Origin: Prorocentrum cordatum
Taxonomy: Eukaryota; Sar; Dinophyceae; Prorocentrales; Prorocentraceae
Length of the DNA stretch: 64,000 nt
Direction: 5' to 3'
Assembly: GCA_963575745.1 (NCBI GenBank)
Contig: CAUYUJ010016690.1
Location: forward strand, 28,501 to 92,500
The translations under genes and the position numbers were made by a program. The notes below the pieces were generated by a model. It worked only from the letters and a program-made list of their open reading frames with translations, made no database searches and was not told where the DNA came from. This document shows, piece by piece, positions 40,301-51,084 of this stretch (position 1 is its first letter; every line of letters begins with the position of its first letter).

Positions 40301-43300
40301 CTGGGGGAGGACATCGCCCCATCGGCCTGATGTGCTTTTGGCTCAGAGTTTGGGGAAGGATTCGCAGGCAGTATTGTTTACAATGGGAGCGTGAACACCG
40401 CCTTCCTGAGATATGGGGCAGCAGCTCTGACACCTGCTGCGATAGAGCAGCGTGCTTGCACAACCTGCACCTGGGCCTCGCTCGGAAGGTCGGTTTCGAA
40501 GGTGTCTCGGTGCACTTTGACATTAGCAAGTTCTACGAGCGGATCGACCACGGGCTGCTGCTGAACGCGGCCGAGCTGAATGGTTTCTGCACAGGATTGG
40601 TACGTGCGCTCTGTGTGGCGTACTCGGGCCCGAGGCGGGCTACGGCAGACAGCGCCGTCAGCGAGGAGATACATGCGAGGGGCACGGTCATAGCTGGCTG
40701 CTCGTGTGCAACAACGATGGCCAGACTCATGCTGATGGACCTTCTAGTCAAGAGCCGAGCCAATCTCCCCATCGGGAGGATCGTCAACGTGATTGACGAC
40801 ATCTCGGGCAATGGTATCGGATCCAGAGGTGTGCTAGTCAGCCAGGTGAACAGCTTCGTCCAGGGCGTCGTGGCGATGCTGAGGGACAAGCGGCTACCGA
40901 TCAACTGGGGCAAGACGAAGGTGCTGGCATCCTCAGTGGACACCCAGCGCGAGCTGATGAAGCAGGAGGGGTGGCCGCTGGACAGGGACGCCTTTGCTCA
41001 AGGACACCGAGATCTCGGTGGCGACGCGACGGCTGGTGGCCACCGTATGGTGGCGACGCAGGTCAAGCGGGAGCTGGATGCACCCCGTCAGGCAGCGAGA
41101 TTGTCACGCATCTTCCGGCCTGGGCTGCGGCAAGCTCGGGTGATGCGAGCTGGGCCGACCGCCAAGGCGCTCTGGGGCTCGGCCATCTCTGGCGTTCCAC
41201 CTGGGCGCATGAGGGCGCTGAGGGTGGCCGCGGCGAAGAGCGCGGGTCGCCTGCCGCCTGGGGCGGCCCTCAGCTTTGCACTGCAGTGTGCTCCCCGTGG
41301 CTGGCGGCAGGACCCGCTGGTGGTCGCAGTGGGAATGGCAGCGCAGGCATTCGTCAACGTGGTGTGGTCTGGGCAAGCCTCTGCTGCAGCCATCCAAGCG
41401 TGCATCCACGAAAGCCAGCAGGTGCTAAGCAAGCAGCGGCCTTGGAGCTCAGTCCGTCAGCCGATAGCGGCGCTCACGCTCACCCTGCAGAGGATAGGCT
41501 GGCAGCTCGCCGTCGACGGCACCAAGCTGCTGGACGAGGACAAGAGGGAGTTCGAGGTGCTGCATTTCTCGCCCGCTTTCCTGGCGGAGTGGGCCAGAGA
41601 GGCCACGAGGAAAGCGGCCGCGCTGGAGGAGGCTCGTGATCGTCCTGGATCGCTCTGGCCATGGAGGCTGCCGCCACAGTGGAGGCCAGTCAACGAGCTG
41701 CTTGGCAAGAAGGAGACGGAGACCTGGACTGGGCACCACAAAGGGTGCCTCCGCTGGCTCGTCTCGCCCTCGCACTGGCCCCAGGACCGTCTTGCGAGGC
41801 ACTCCTCGGACATCGACCCTTTCTGCAAGCTATGCCAGGCTGCACGAGGAACGATGTTCCACAGGCACCACGTGTGCCCAGCTTGGGAACCTTGGCGGCG
41901 CGACAGGCTGCCGCCCGACCTGAAGCGTGCAGCTTGGGTAGTCCACGAGTTGGGCCCGCCGTTCGATGAGCTGTTCTGCCAGGGCCTGTTCGTGGATCCC
42001 TCCCAGCTGTTGCACCGCCCGTGCTGGCAGCCTCAATGGGAGCGGCTCTCGCATGGTTGGCATGAAGCAGTTGTGGTCGAAGACGGTGCCATGGTTTTCA
42101 CCGACGGCTCCTGTATCCTCGGTGACTTTCCGCGCCTGCGCAGCGCTGGCTGGTCGGTCGTCGTTCTGTCCAAGGAAGGGGCGATCCTAGCAGAGGCGTG
42201 GGGAGCTGTTCCCCCTAGTCTATGCCCATCGCAGACGGCGCGTGCTGGAGAAGACTACGCAGCGGTGGTGGCGCTCACGGAGGTCATTGGCAATTACCAG
42301 CTGCTGATCGATTGCAAGGGCACAGTGGACTCGGCGCTCAACCTTGGCAGAGCTCAGGGCCTAACCTCGACCTACGCCCATCTTTGGGCCAGAGTTGGGG
42401 ACGCCGCGGAATGTGTGGAAGTCAAGCACATTCCTGCACATCGGTCAGAAGCAGCTGTGGCCAGAGGGGAGCTATCTGCTACCGAGCTCTTCGGCAACCG
42501 CCTAGCCGACAAGCGAGCGAAGGAAGGAGCCGCCCTCCACGCCCTTCCAGCCGACGATGTCCAGCTCCTGGAGGGCTGCTTAGCCAGGGCTCGCGACGCA
42601 GCCCGCTTCGCCGCAGAGATCGAGGTCTACATCACGGATTCTGGGATGCGAGACTGCTGGCCGGCGGAAGCCCTGGACAACGTCAACCTCCAGCCGTACC
42701 TCTACCCGTGGAACCTGTCGTGGGAGTACGAGGACTACGACTTGTTGGACGCCTCCACGGCGCAGCGTGGCAGAGGCTCGGCAGCTGCGTCGGCGGCAGC
42801 CTTCGCCGCGGCGGCAGCGACCAGCGCAGCGGCCTCAGGCGCAGCGGCAGGCGCCGCGGGCGGCGCAGCTGGGCCTACTCGAAAGCGCCCAGCGGCTGCG
42901 CTGAGGGCCGCATCCGCCCCAGCCGCCCCCATCGCGGTGGGGCCAGGCGAGGAGGGCAGTCATCGTGCTGAGGCAGCGAGCGAGGTGTCTGCCAGAGAGG
43001 TTCGGCGCAGGGCGGAGGCCAGGTCGGCAGCAGAGTCCTCTCAGCACACCCAGCTAGAGGAGCAACGCCCGTCACCTGTCCCCACGGCTGGACCAGAGCC
43101 ATGGGTAGTGCACGGCCACAACATTATGCAGACCAACGTGGTGAGCAAGCCGAGTGAGGCCATCCTGGTGTGCACGCGCTGCTTCATGTACTGCCACCAG
43201 CCGCGGTGTGCGCACAGGGGCCTGGCCAAGCCGTGTGTCGGTGGCGATCACAGATCGAGCCAAGGGTCGCGTGCTCAGGCCAGGACTGACTTCGGCAGAT

Positions 43301-43785
43301 TACGATTGCCAGGCAAGGAGAAGCCGCCGATCGTGATGCTCAAGTCGCCGACGTTGGAGGAGAGGCAGCGCTGGCGAAGGTCGCTCAAGGTGGACGACCT
43401 CGACTGGCCCAACCCCCAGGTGGGCGAGCTCCTGGCGGTGGCGCGGGCTGGCGGCCCAGGAGGCCCGCCTAGGCCTGCGGCTGCACAGACTGCGGCGGGG
43501 CGTGCTGCTGGCGCGGCTGAGCCTGCGGGCGGTGCGGCGGCGGCTTCGGCGAGCGCCTCGGCAGCCGTGGGCGCGGCGGCGGTGCAGCCCGCGGTGCGCG
43601 CGGGCTTGCAGGAGCTCCTTGTGCCCGACCTGGAGGGCGTCCTCCGCGCGCACGGCTTCGCGTCGGCGGACGACGCCCGCGCCCGAGGGCGAGAGGCAGC
43701 CCAGGTGCGCGGGGGGCGTGACCGCGCGCTGGAGCGCGGCGAGGCGGCCCCGCGGGCGGCGAGGAGGCGGGGCCGACGCTGGTGA
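37317..43785 (+). CDS. Retroelement 2 ORF2: endonuclease, reverse transcriptase, RNase H
   Basis: Intact polyprotein-like ORF; the start is unresolved (first ATG after ORF1 at 37579, but the +1 frame is open through all of ORF1). Domains: apurinic-type endonuclease about 38570-39240, with LIQETRF (metal-binding Glu), ADWNME (Asp at 39022), DYFV and THPHAPVRL; RT about 40060-40960, with ALGWDGLHPRLL, FLGKPGGGHRPIGLM, motif A FDISKFYERIDH (Asp 40519), motif B GTVIAGCSCATTMARLML and motif C VIDD (Asp pair 40795-40800); a CCHHC-type zinc motif FCKLCQ...HRHHVC near 41820; RNase H about 42090-42540, with FTDGS (Asp 42103), EDYAAVVAL, LIDCKGTV and ELFGNRLADKRA; an Ala-rich linker; and a terminal Cys/His motif VCTRCFMYCHQPRCAH near 43170. 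It provides nicking, cDNA synthesis and RNA removal for retrotransposition. Confidence 0.88.
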
Positions 43786-43899
43786 GCGCCCCCCTCGGCC
43801 GCCGTGGGGCCCTCGGCAGTCCCGCGCCGTTTGCGCGGGCCTGCGGCCGCTGAGAATTTGTGGCATGACCACGCGGGGGCTCGCGCCCGCTCGAAGAGT

Positions 43900-43918
43900 A
43901 AAAAAATGTCATGGCGCC
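43900..43918 (+). other. A-tail and 3' target-site duplication of retroelement 2
   Basis: Seven adenines (43900-43906) then TGTCATGGCGCC, identical to the sequence between the A-run of element 1 and the DinoSL. Original 3' flank of element 1 resumes here (AGCATCGCAGAGCGG). Confidence 0.85.
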
Positions 43919-44235
43919 AGCATCGCAGAGCGGATTTCGTTCGGAAAACAATAGGATGGGCCCGGAGTGTCCTGGAGGATTTCGTTCCGAATTTCGAAAT
44001 TATTTTCGTGCGTTTTTAGTTTGGCCATGAATGGAGACAAACAACATCCACGTGAAATTCACTTCGTTTTTCGTTCGCAAGTTCGGGGTCTTGCGTTGAG
44101 AGCAAGGTCGGTGCAGTGAAGATTGGCTTTCCACTGGCTTCAAGACCCTGGATTCCTTTTCGAAGGTTTCCTTATCCAATGCCATCACCGCATCGTCTGC
44201 CGCATGCACGGTTTCCTCCAGGGCCGTCGGCGACC
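43919..44235. other. 3' flank of the retroelement pair
   Basis: Less GC-rich unique sequence, presumably the old integration target of element 1. No gene seen. Confidence 0.5.
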
Positions 44236-44239
44236 CGAG

Positions 44240-44492
44240 GGGAGGAGGAGGAGGAGGAGGAGGAGGAGGAGGTGGAGGAGGGGGAGAGGGGGAGGAGAAT
44301 GGAGGAGGAGGAGGAGGAGGAGGAAGAGGAGGAGGAGGAGGAGGAGGAGAAGGAGGAAAAGAGGAGGAGGAAGTAGCGGAGGAGGAGGGTGGAGGGGGAG
44401 GAGGAGAGGAGGAGGAGGAGGAGGAGGAGGAGGAGGAGGAGGAGGAGGAGGAGAAGGAGGAGGAGGAGGAGGAGGAGGAGGAGGCGGATCGT
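44240..44492 (+). repeat. GGA trinucleotide tract
   Basis: About 250 bp of GGA/GAG triplets with few interruptions. Confidence 0.97.
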
Positions 44493-45630
44493 TTCTGGGC
44501 GGCCGCAGGGAACAGTTCACACCCGCCCGCCCTCACTCCTGCCTAGGTTCCCAGGAGGGTGGGTCGGGTTGCGCAGGGTCCTCTCTCTCCCTCCTTTCTC
44601 CTCCTCTCCCTAGGGGTGGCTTCCTCTCCCCCTTCCTGTCGCCGTCCCGCACCTGCGTCGCGCGTCGACATGGCAGCGTAGGAGGTATCGGACGAGCCCC
44701 GGGCAGGATCCCCCCTGCCCGGCCCCCCCAGCCCCGCGGGGAGTCCCTGAGTTGCCTCTCCCGCTTCGCGCCTGGCCAGGGGTGGAGAGTCGGAGTCTGT
44801 CGGGGCGGTTTTTCGCCAGGGGTTTTGGTTCGGGCCTGTTTCTCTTGGGGCCTGCCTGTGGGCCCTTCGGCTGCGGGGCCCGAGGCTCTTTGTTTCTCCG
44901 GGCTCCGTCTCCGCCGCCGGAGCTCCGACGGCTCCCCTCTCGTCCCCTCCAGCGCTGGTGGCTTGGCTTCCAGGGCGTCGCAGCACGGACGCTTCCGAGC
45001 CCCCCCCCCCCAGGCCGTGGCGTCATGCTGACAGGGAACCGCGTCTGAAGCTCCCGAATGCCGGCTCAATGGGAGCACCACCAACCAACCAACCAACCAA
45101 CCAACCTCCTCGTCCCCCTCCTTTTCCTCCTCCTCCTCCTTCTCCTCCTCCTCCTCGAGAGTGAGGGCAGGCAGACCTCAGCCAAGTTTTGTAGGCAATA
45201 TGCAACAATGGCGAGGGAGCGTGAAGCTAGCCGAGCTTATCGCGAGAGGCAGTATTAGTGCAGATTTTTTTTCGGACCCGAGCCCCCCCCCAGCCCATCA
45301 GCCTACAGTCCCGAGATAGCGACCACCCCCACCATCTGGAGGGAAGGTATGCGCAAATGGAAGGGCAGGAGGGGAAAGGACAAAGGAAAGGGCAAGGGTC
45401 GGTAGCAGTGTGCATTGGTCCCCACCAGTGGGCCCCTCGTCAGGCCGCGTACCGAATTCGGGGTTGCCCACAGGGGCGGTGCGGCGTCCGTCGAGAGCCA
45501 CGGGCCACGCTGGAAGGTTGGCGACATTTAGTTTTGCCCCCCACAGTTCCTCCTGCCCCACCCAGCTAAGCAGTCAGCTAGGCAGGCGATAAGCAGCAGC
45601 AGACGAATTCCCACGGGCCTGATCCTGATC
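44493..45630. other. No gene seen; (CCAA)n at 45084-45106
   Basis: GC-rich sequence with long biased open frames on both strands, a CCAA tetranucleotide run, and a TCC tract at 45120-45155. No product is recognisable. Confidence 0.5.
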
Positions 45631-45685
45631 CTCCTCCTCCTCCTCCTCCTCCTCCTCCTCCTCCTCCTCCTCCTCCTCCTCCTCC
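45631..45685 (+). repeat. CTC trinucleotide tract
   Basis: Uninterrupted CTC/TCC triplets, about 55 bp. Confidence 0.97.
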
Positions 45686-45854
45686 AGGATCCGTCTCATC
45701 TTCGAGGACTGGTGGTGCAACCCGTGGTGGTAGGCTCTCGAGCACTGAAGATACGGTGTGGTTGTTCACCTCCTCGTCCTTCGGCCACCCTGAGCCTCTC
45801 GACGTGCCTCGTCCGTGAGGGCCCTCTCTGACGGCTCCCGCCGCTCCTTCCTCG

Positions 45855-46679
45855 CCTAGCTGGCGACGAGCTCCATGCTTCGGCCCGCGCGGCGGAACTG
45901 CGTGCCCTTTGTGGGGATGTCGCTGCTCACCTCCACGGCCACGCCCTCGCTGGACCAGAAGCACGCAGCCTCTGGGAATGACCTCTCTGCGACAGTTGCG
46001 GCCACTTCAGCCCACTTCGGCTCGGCCTCCACGGCCAAGTACGCGCCGGCTTTCGGACCATTCTGATGCTGCCGTCGGGCCTTCTGGGGAGGTATTGGTG
46101 TGATACGTCCTCGGGCTTGGGCTTGTGCGCCGTGCCCTCATCCAGCCTGAAGCGGCGGCGATCTGACGGGGCACCTTCCCATGATCTTATGTTCTCATCC
46201 TCTTCGGTTGGGTCGTGGCCAGTGGTGTCCATGCGTTCGCCCGGCACGAGCTTGTTCTCTAAAGTGCTCAGTGCCCAGGGCGTCTCGGCCCCGCGTATCA
46301 CCTCCGCTTACGCGATCTTCAAGTCGTTCGCTGCCCTCAATTGGCAGAGGGCGCACTTGATAAGACGAGATCCTCGAACGATCCATACGATGCTCGAGCC
46401 ACGGCCAGGATGTACAGCAGTGGGCTTGTGCTGGTGTGACCCCTCTTGTCCTGGGAACCTCGTCGTCTCCACGGCCTTGGCGAGTTCCTTGTGTCTGCCC
46501 TTTGCCTCGCCCCTCTCTTTCCCGAAGCATCGTGCCCACATGCCTGGCGCTTCCGTCTGAAGCATATCTGGTTCTTGGTGTTCGTGGCCCCGGTGATCCT
46601 CCTCTGCTCTGCAACCCTCAATAATTTTGGGGAACAAATCGTCCAGGGAGGGTACTTGTAGTCCGGAGGGGGGCACCAA
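45855..46679 (-). pseudogene. Unrecognised coding remnant with an in-frame stop
   Basis: Minus-strand reading of normal composition: SLDDLFPKIIEGCRAEEDHR, LIKCALCQLRAANDLKIA, then TAA at 46310-46308, then in the same frame AEVIRGAETPWALSTLENKL and PTEEDENIRSWEGAPSDRRR to DGSIRMV. A frame change near 46070 continues into AVEAEPKWAEVAATVAERSF and KGTQFRRAGRSMELVAS. The stop sits amid otherwise continuous sequence, so this is a damaged gene copy or uses an intron I cannot see. No family recognised. Its 5' side abuts a minisatellite. Confidence 0.5.
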
Positions 46680-46906
46680 TACCGGGGCGGAGGACCAATA
46701 GTCCAGGGGGGGCGACTAGTCCGGGGGGTAGGCATTTGTCGACTGGAGGAGTGGTCTGTCGCGCAAGCGGTGGCGGCCCGGAAGGTACCGATAGTCTGGG
46801 GGGGTGGGGTACCAATAGTCCAGGGTGGGGGACCAGCAGTCTGAGAGGGGACCAACAGTTGGGGGGGCCCAATAAACCCGGGGGATCAACAGTCCGGGGA
46901 CCCAAG
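46650..46906 (+). repeat. ~20-bp minisatellite ATAGTCCGGGGGGGGACCA, ~12 units
   Basis: Units vary in G number and in the central word (ATAGTCC, ATAGTCT, GCAGTCT, ACAGTCC) and end in ACCA or CCA. Peptides read from it (PDYRYLPG type) are not a gene. Confidence 0.85.
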
Positions 46907-47036
46907 TTCATGGAGGGTTTCAGGGTAGATTTGCTTCTCCTGCTCGGCCAGGAACACCATGCTGAAGTTGTTCCCGTACTCCCTGCCGGCCTTCTGGGCT
47001 CGCACGTGCGGCAACTCGGGGGAGGAGGAGGTGACG

Positions 47037-47095
47037 GATGAGGAGGAGGAGGAGGAAGAGGAGGAGGAGGAGGAGGAGGAGGAGGAGGAGGCGGA
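47037..47095 (+). repeat. GGA trinucleotide tract
   Basis: About 59 bp of GAG/GGA triplets. Confidence 0.97.
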
Positions 47096-47099
47096 GTTG

Positions 47100-48100
47100 G
47101 CAGCGCTTCCCCGGCGGCATGGCGGCGGAGGGGGCGGCGGAGGTGAGCTGGCGGCGGCTCACCGGGCGGGGGCCGGCGGAAGGCTGGCGGGCGCTGGCGG
47201 AAGCAAACGTGTGTCCCTTCAACATCATGAATGGAAGAAGGACGTGCACGTACACGAATCCACGCTGGTTTCGAGAGTTTGCATTGCGCGAATGTTCGTA
47301 TCACGCGGCCGGTCTCCCGGGTCAAGGGGCCGTGTTTATGTACATAGCTGGGCGCTTACATCCTTTGTGGGTTCCCTACAAAAGATGACAACCTTTTGGG
47401 ATGCTTGTTTTCGGGGCCCGCCATATTCGAAGAAGAGAACGCGCCATAAAAATAAACTTTTTACGCTCCGCGCAGATGTTTTGGACCCGCACTGCCCCCC
47501 CCTGGCGGCGCCTCTGGTGCGCTCCGCGCGCCAGGGAGGGAGGTCCAGCGCAGATCCAAGAAATTCGCGCAGAGCGCGAACAGTTAATATTCGGCATCTA
47601 TGGGCCGTCTGTGGGCCCACAGAGGCAGTTTCAGAACGACTCGGGATGAAATATTTGCCTTTGGGAGAAGTGTCGGGGCTTGATGGGGACCTTGCATCAA
47701 CATCTAAAAAGATCGACTGCGGAGGTCTCTGGAGGGAGGCAGTAGGATCTAGGATCGAGGATCGTAGATCGGCATGGTCCTGTATGTCTTTACTGTTTCA
47801 GAGGCCTTGCGTTCGATTTTGCGGACCCTTGGAAGAGAGCCGCTTAGGAGCAACAGGCGGGAGGATGACTGGGGGACAGGGGCAGTGGCGGCTGTAGTGC
47901 GAGGGCGAAAGTCGAGTGCCCTTCGGCCTGTTCTGCCACTCCGCCTGTGTGACGTACGTGAAGGCCGTGGGGATATGTTTGGCTCTTGGGCCTTTTGTGG
48001 TCCACTTGGGGGGATTGAGGAGAGATGAGGGAGGAGGGGGGAGGAAGGAGGAGGCGGAGGGGGAGGAGGAGTCGGTGTCGAAACTGGAGTCGGAGTCGGA
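47100..48100. other. No gene seen
   Basis: Mixed sequence with a short palindrome GGTGAGC...GCTCACC (47141-47162) and AT-richer stretches. ORFs are short or composition-biased. Confidence 0.5.
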
Positions 48101-48109
48101 GTCGGAGAA

Positions 48110-48215
48110 GGATGATGATGATGATGAGGAGGAGGAGGTGGAGGAGGTGGAGGAGGAGAGAGAGACGAGGAGGAGGAGGAGGAGGAGGTTGGGGATGGAT
48201 GGATGGATGGAGGGA
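48110..48215 (+). repeat. GAT, GGA and GGAT microsatellites
   Basis: GATGAT (48113-48130), GGA (48130-48190) and GGAT (48196-48214) runs in series. Confidence 0.9.
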
Positions 48216-48404
48216 GAGAGGCATGATAATATCAGATCCGAATGAGGAAGACAAGGAAGATGAGCAGGAGCAGGGTGTGTAGGTGGAGATGAGGGGACGA
48301 GGACGATCAGGAGGGTTAGGAGGACCAGGACAAACGTCACGAGGATACGAGGAGGGCAACGAGGACTGGGTCTATCATAAAGGAAGAGGCACACGTGGAC
48401 ACGA

Positions 48405-48591
48405 CTGCAAGGATGCTGCTGCTGTTGTTGATGATGTTGATGGTGACGATGATGATATTCAGGATGCCGATGCTGCTGCTGTTGCTGACGGCGATGATGA
48501 TGCTGATGGTGATGCCGGAGATGACGCTGCATTTGCTGTCGATGATGATGCTGCTGCTGCTGATGCTGCTTATGGTAACGATGACAATGAC

Positions 48592-48640
<49 letters not shown>

Positions 48641-48912
48641 CTGATGGTGATGATGATGCTGATGATGATGATGCCGATGATGCTGATGATGTTGATGAGG
48701 ATCATGATCATTATGCTGGGTTCTGATGCTGCTGATGATGGTGCTGATGATGGTGCTGATGATGGCGATGATGATGACACTGATGATGCTGCTGCTGAGG
48801 ATGAGACGGATGACGATGATGATGCTGATGATGGTGCTGAAGGTGATGTTGATGATGATGATGATGATATTGTTGATTCTGATGATGACGATGACGGTGA
48901 TACTGAGGACAC

Positions 48913-48968
<56 letters not shown>

Positions 48969-49491
48969 CTGATGGTGATGATGATGCTGATGATGATCAT
49001 GATGACGATGATGCCGATGATGCTGATGATGTTGATGAGGATCATGATCATTATGCTGGGTTCTGATGCTGCTGATGATGGTGCTGATGATGGTGCTGAT
49101 GATGGCGATGATGATGACACTGATGATGCTGCTGCTGAGGATGAGACGGATGACGATGATGATGCTGATGATGGTGCTGAAGGTGATGTTGATGATGATG
49201 ATATTGATGATTCTGATGATGCTGATTATGCTGTCTATGATGCTGATGATGCTGCCTATGTTGCTGATGATGACGATGCCGATGATGATTATGATGACGA
49301 TGACGATGACGATGACGATGATGATGATGATGATGATAAGACTGATGATGATGCTGATGACGATGACAATGATGGTGATGATGGTGTCGGTGATAATGAT
49401 GGTGATGAGGATGATGATGATGATGATGATGATGACGATGTCGATGATGATTCTGATGACGATGACGATGACGATGACGATTATGATGATG

Positions 49492-49523
<32 letters not shown>

Positions 49524-49599
49524 GATGATACTGATGATGATGATGCTGATGACGATGACAATGATGGTGATGATGGTGTCGGTGATAATGATGGTGATG

Positions 49600-49653
<54 letters not shown>

Positions 49654-49690
49654 CTGATGATGTCGATAATGCTGGCGACGAGCGAAACTG
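48405..49690 (+). repeat. 1.3-kb GAT/GAC/GCT triplet desert with internal duplications
   Basis: Almost entirely triplets of the form GAT, GAC, GCT, GGT. Contains a 340-bp-offset duplication (48672-48863 with 49012-49203) and a 192-bp-offset duplication (from 49351 and 49543). All six frames are open for long stretches (Asp-, Met-, Ile- and His-rich), so ORFs here carry no weight. Confidence 0.97.
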
Positions 49691-50000
49691 GCGATGCCGA
49701 TGACGACGGCAATGACGTTGGCGGTTATGATGCTGATGATGGCGACTTTGTCAATGGCGATGGTGGTGGTGATGTTGATGAGGAGGAGGATGAGGAAGAT
49801 GGTGCTGCTGCTGCTGATGCTGATGATTCTGATGATTACGGTGCTGACGACGATTGTGATGATAATCCGTCGGACGATGATGGTGATGCTGATGATGAGG
49901 ATGAGGTTTGCTGATGATGTTGACGCTGCTGGTGCTTCCGCCGCCAGTGCTGCTGCTGTTGCTGCTGAGGATGATGATGACGACGATGATGATGCTGACT
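49690..50000 (+). repeat. Decayed continuation of the triplet tract
   Basis: GATGAT-type triplets with more frequent substitutions; fades out near 50000. Confidence 0.85.
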
Positions 50001-51001
50001 GAGCATGGTGATGATGCGGACAACGATGAGAGGGACGACGAGGGCAAGGAGAACACCGAAGACGAGCGGTGCGATGAGGATACGAAGAGGGGCTGCTGCG
50101 GAAGTTTGTGAGGGTGTCAGGGATGGAGAAGTGGAGTGAGGACGAGCAGTGCGATGATGATGTGAAGAAGAGGTACCGCAGGGGGCGGCAGGGATTGAGG
50201 AGAGAGGGTCGAGGGCAGGAGGGAGCAGGCAGCAAGGAAGAGATGGCAGGAGAAGAGAGAAGAGAAGGGGAATGAAGCAGAAGGATAAGGAGGAGATATG
50301 AGGGAGGTGGAACGTAGCACGGATCTGAGTGGGCCCCGGAATCGGCAGGGCCGTTTTTTCACCGTTTCCGAAAACATGTCTCTTGATAGTGGAAACGGCA
50401 AAAAACGGGCGAAACAACTGCTCCAGGAGTGGAACCGGAGCCGGAACCGGTGAACAAACGGCGTCGGAACCTCAGCAATATGGAGGTTGGGGTCTAGCAG
50501 GCTGGGGTTTGTGTTGACTCCCCCTCCCCCTCCCCGCGCCCACTGAGCCTTGCCCCTCCTTCGCGCGCTTGCCAGCTAGCGCTCCTTCACAAGAAAATCT
50601 TCCACCTCCCAAGCTAAGGAAGGAGGGGGGAGGGGGGCGGGGGCAGGAAACGGAGAGAAGGAGGAGGAGGTGGAGGAGGAGGAGGGGGAGGGGGAAAAGG
50701 AGGAAGGAGGAGGAGGGGGAGGAGGCGGAGGAGGAGCAGGGGGAGGAGGAGGAAGAAAAGGGGGAGGACTGGGTCATGCCAGTGAAACCATGCCCCCGAC
50801 GGCTGGGCGGGACGCGCATGTGTAGAAGTGTCGTGCATCTGCTTCCCGCTGGGGTCTTGGCCCGATTTCGGCCCCCCGCAGGGGTGGCCCAGAGGGGGGG
50901 GCGGTCGGCCTCCCAGCTCCGCGTCTTCGAGTGGCAGAGGGGGAGGGGAGGGGGCAAGTCAGGCCCACCCCCTCTTCCTGGCTGAGGCCAATCACTGCAC
51001 G
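50001..51001. other. No gene; GGA tract and an inverted repeat
   Basis: Imperfect inverted repeat (GCCGTTTTTTCACCGTTTCC at 50351-50370 against GGAAACGGCAAAAAACGGGC at 50391-50410), then a GGA tract at 50655-50762. The sequence just upstream of 51001 is the promoter-side flank of the next gene, with no recognisable promoter element. Confidence 0.6.
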
Positions 51002-51019
51002 TCCGCATTTTGGCTCAAA
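51002..51019 (+). other. Degenerate DinoSL relic upstream of a gene
   Basis: TCCG followed by CATTTTGGCTCAAA: the leader with four bases (TAGC) missing. It lies 66 bp upstream of an ATG. Confidence 0.65.
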
Positions 51020-51058
51020 CGCGTTTTTCGGCTACACTTGCGAACCAAACGCGCTCAT

Positions 51059-51082
51059 TGATTCTTCAATCTTTCGGTCTAG
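51059..51082 (+). promoter_or_regulatory. Candidate trans-splice acceptor
   Basis: Pyrimidine-rich run ending TTTCGGTCTAG, with AG at 51081-51082, two bases before the ATG at 51085. A likely present-day SL addition site, downstream of the relic leader. Confidence 0.5.
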
Positions 51083-51084
51083 GC

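Larger units (their letters stand above)
35774..43906 (+). mobile_element. Retroelement 2: full-length, intact LINE-like element with spliced leader
   Basis: Starts at base 1 of a perfect 22-nt DinoSL (35774-35795), carries two long intact ORFs and ends in seven adenines (43900-43906). It is flanked by TGTCATGGCGCC at 35762-35773 and 43907-43918; including the shared A-run the duplication is up to 19 bp. This is the signature of target-primed reverse transcription of a capped, SL trans-spliced and polyadenylated RNA. Length 8,133 bp. The absence of stops or shifts over about 7.8 kb suggests recent activity (inference). Confidence 0.85.

Noticed and set aside
44123-45031. 302-codon plus-strand ORF
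   Set aside because: Its first half is a GGA tract and the rest is Gly/Pro/Arg/Ser-biased; the opposite strand is equally open.
48711-49712. Large Ile/His/Asp/Met-rich proteins
   Set aside because: They are six-frame readings of the triplet tract.
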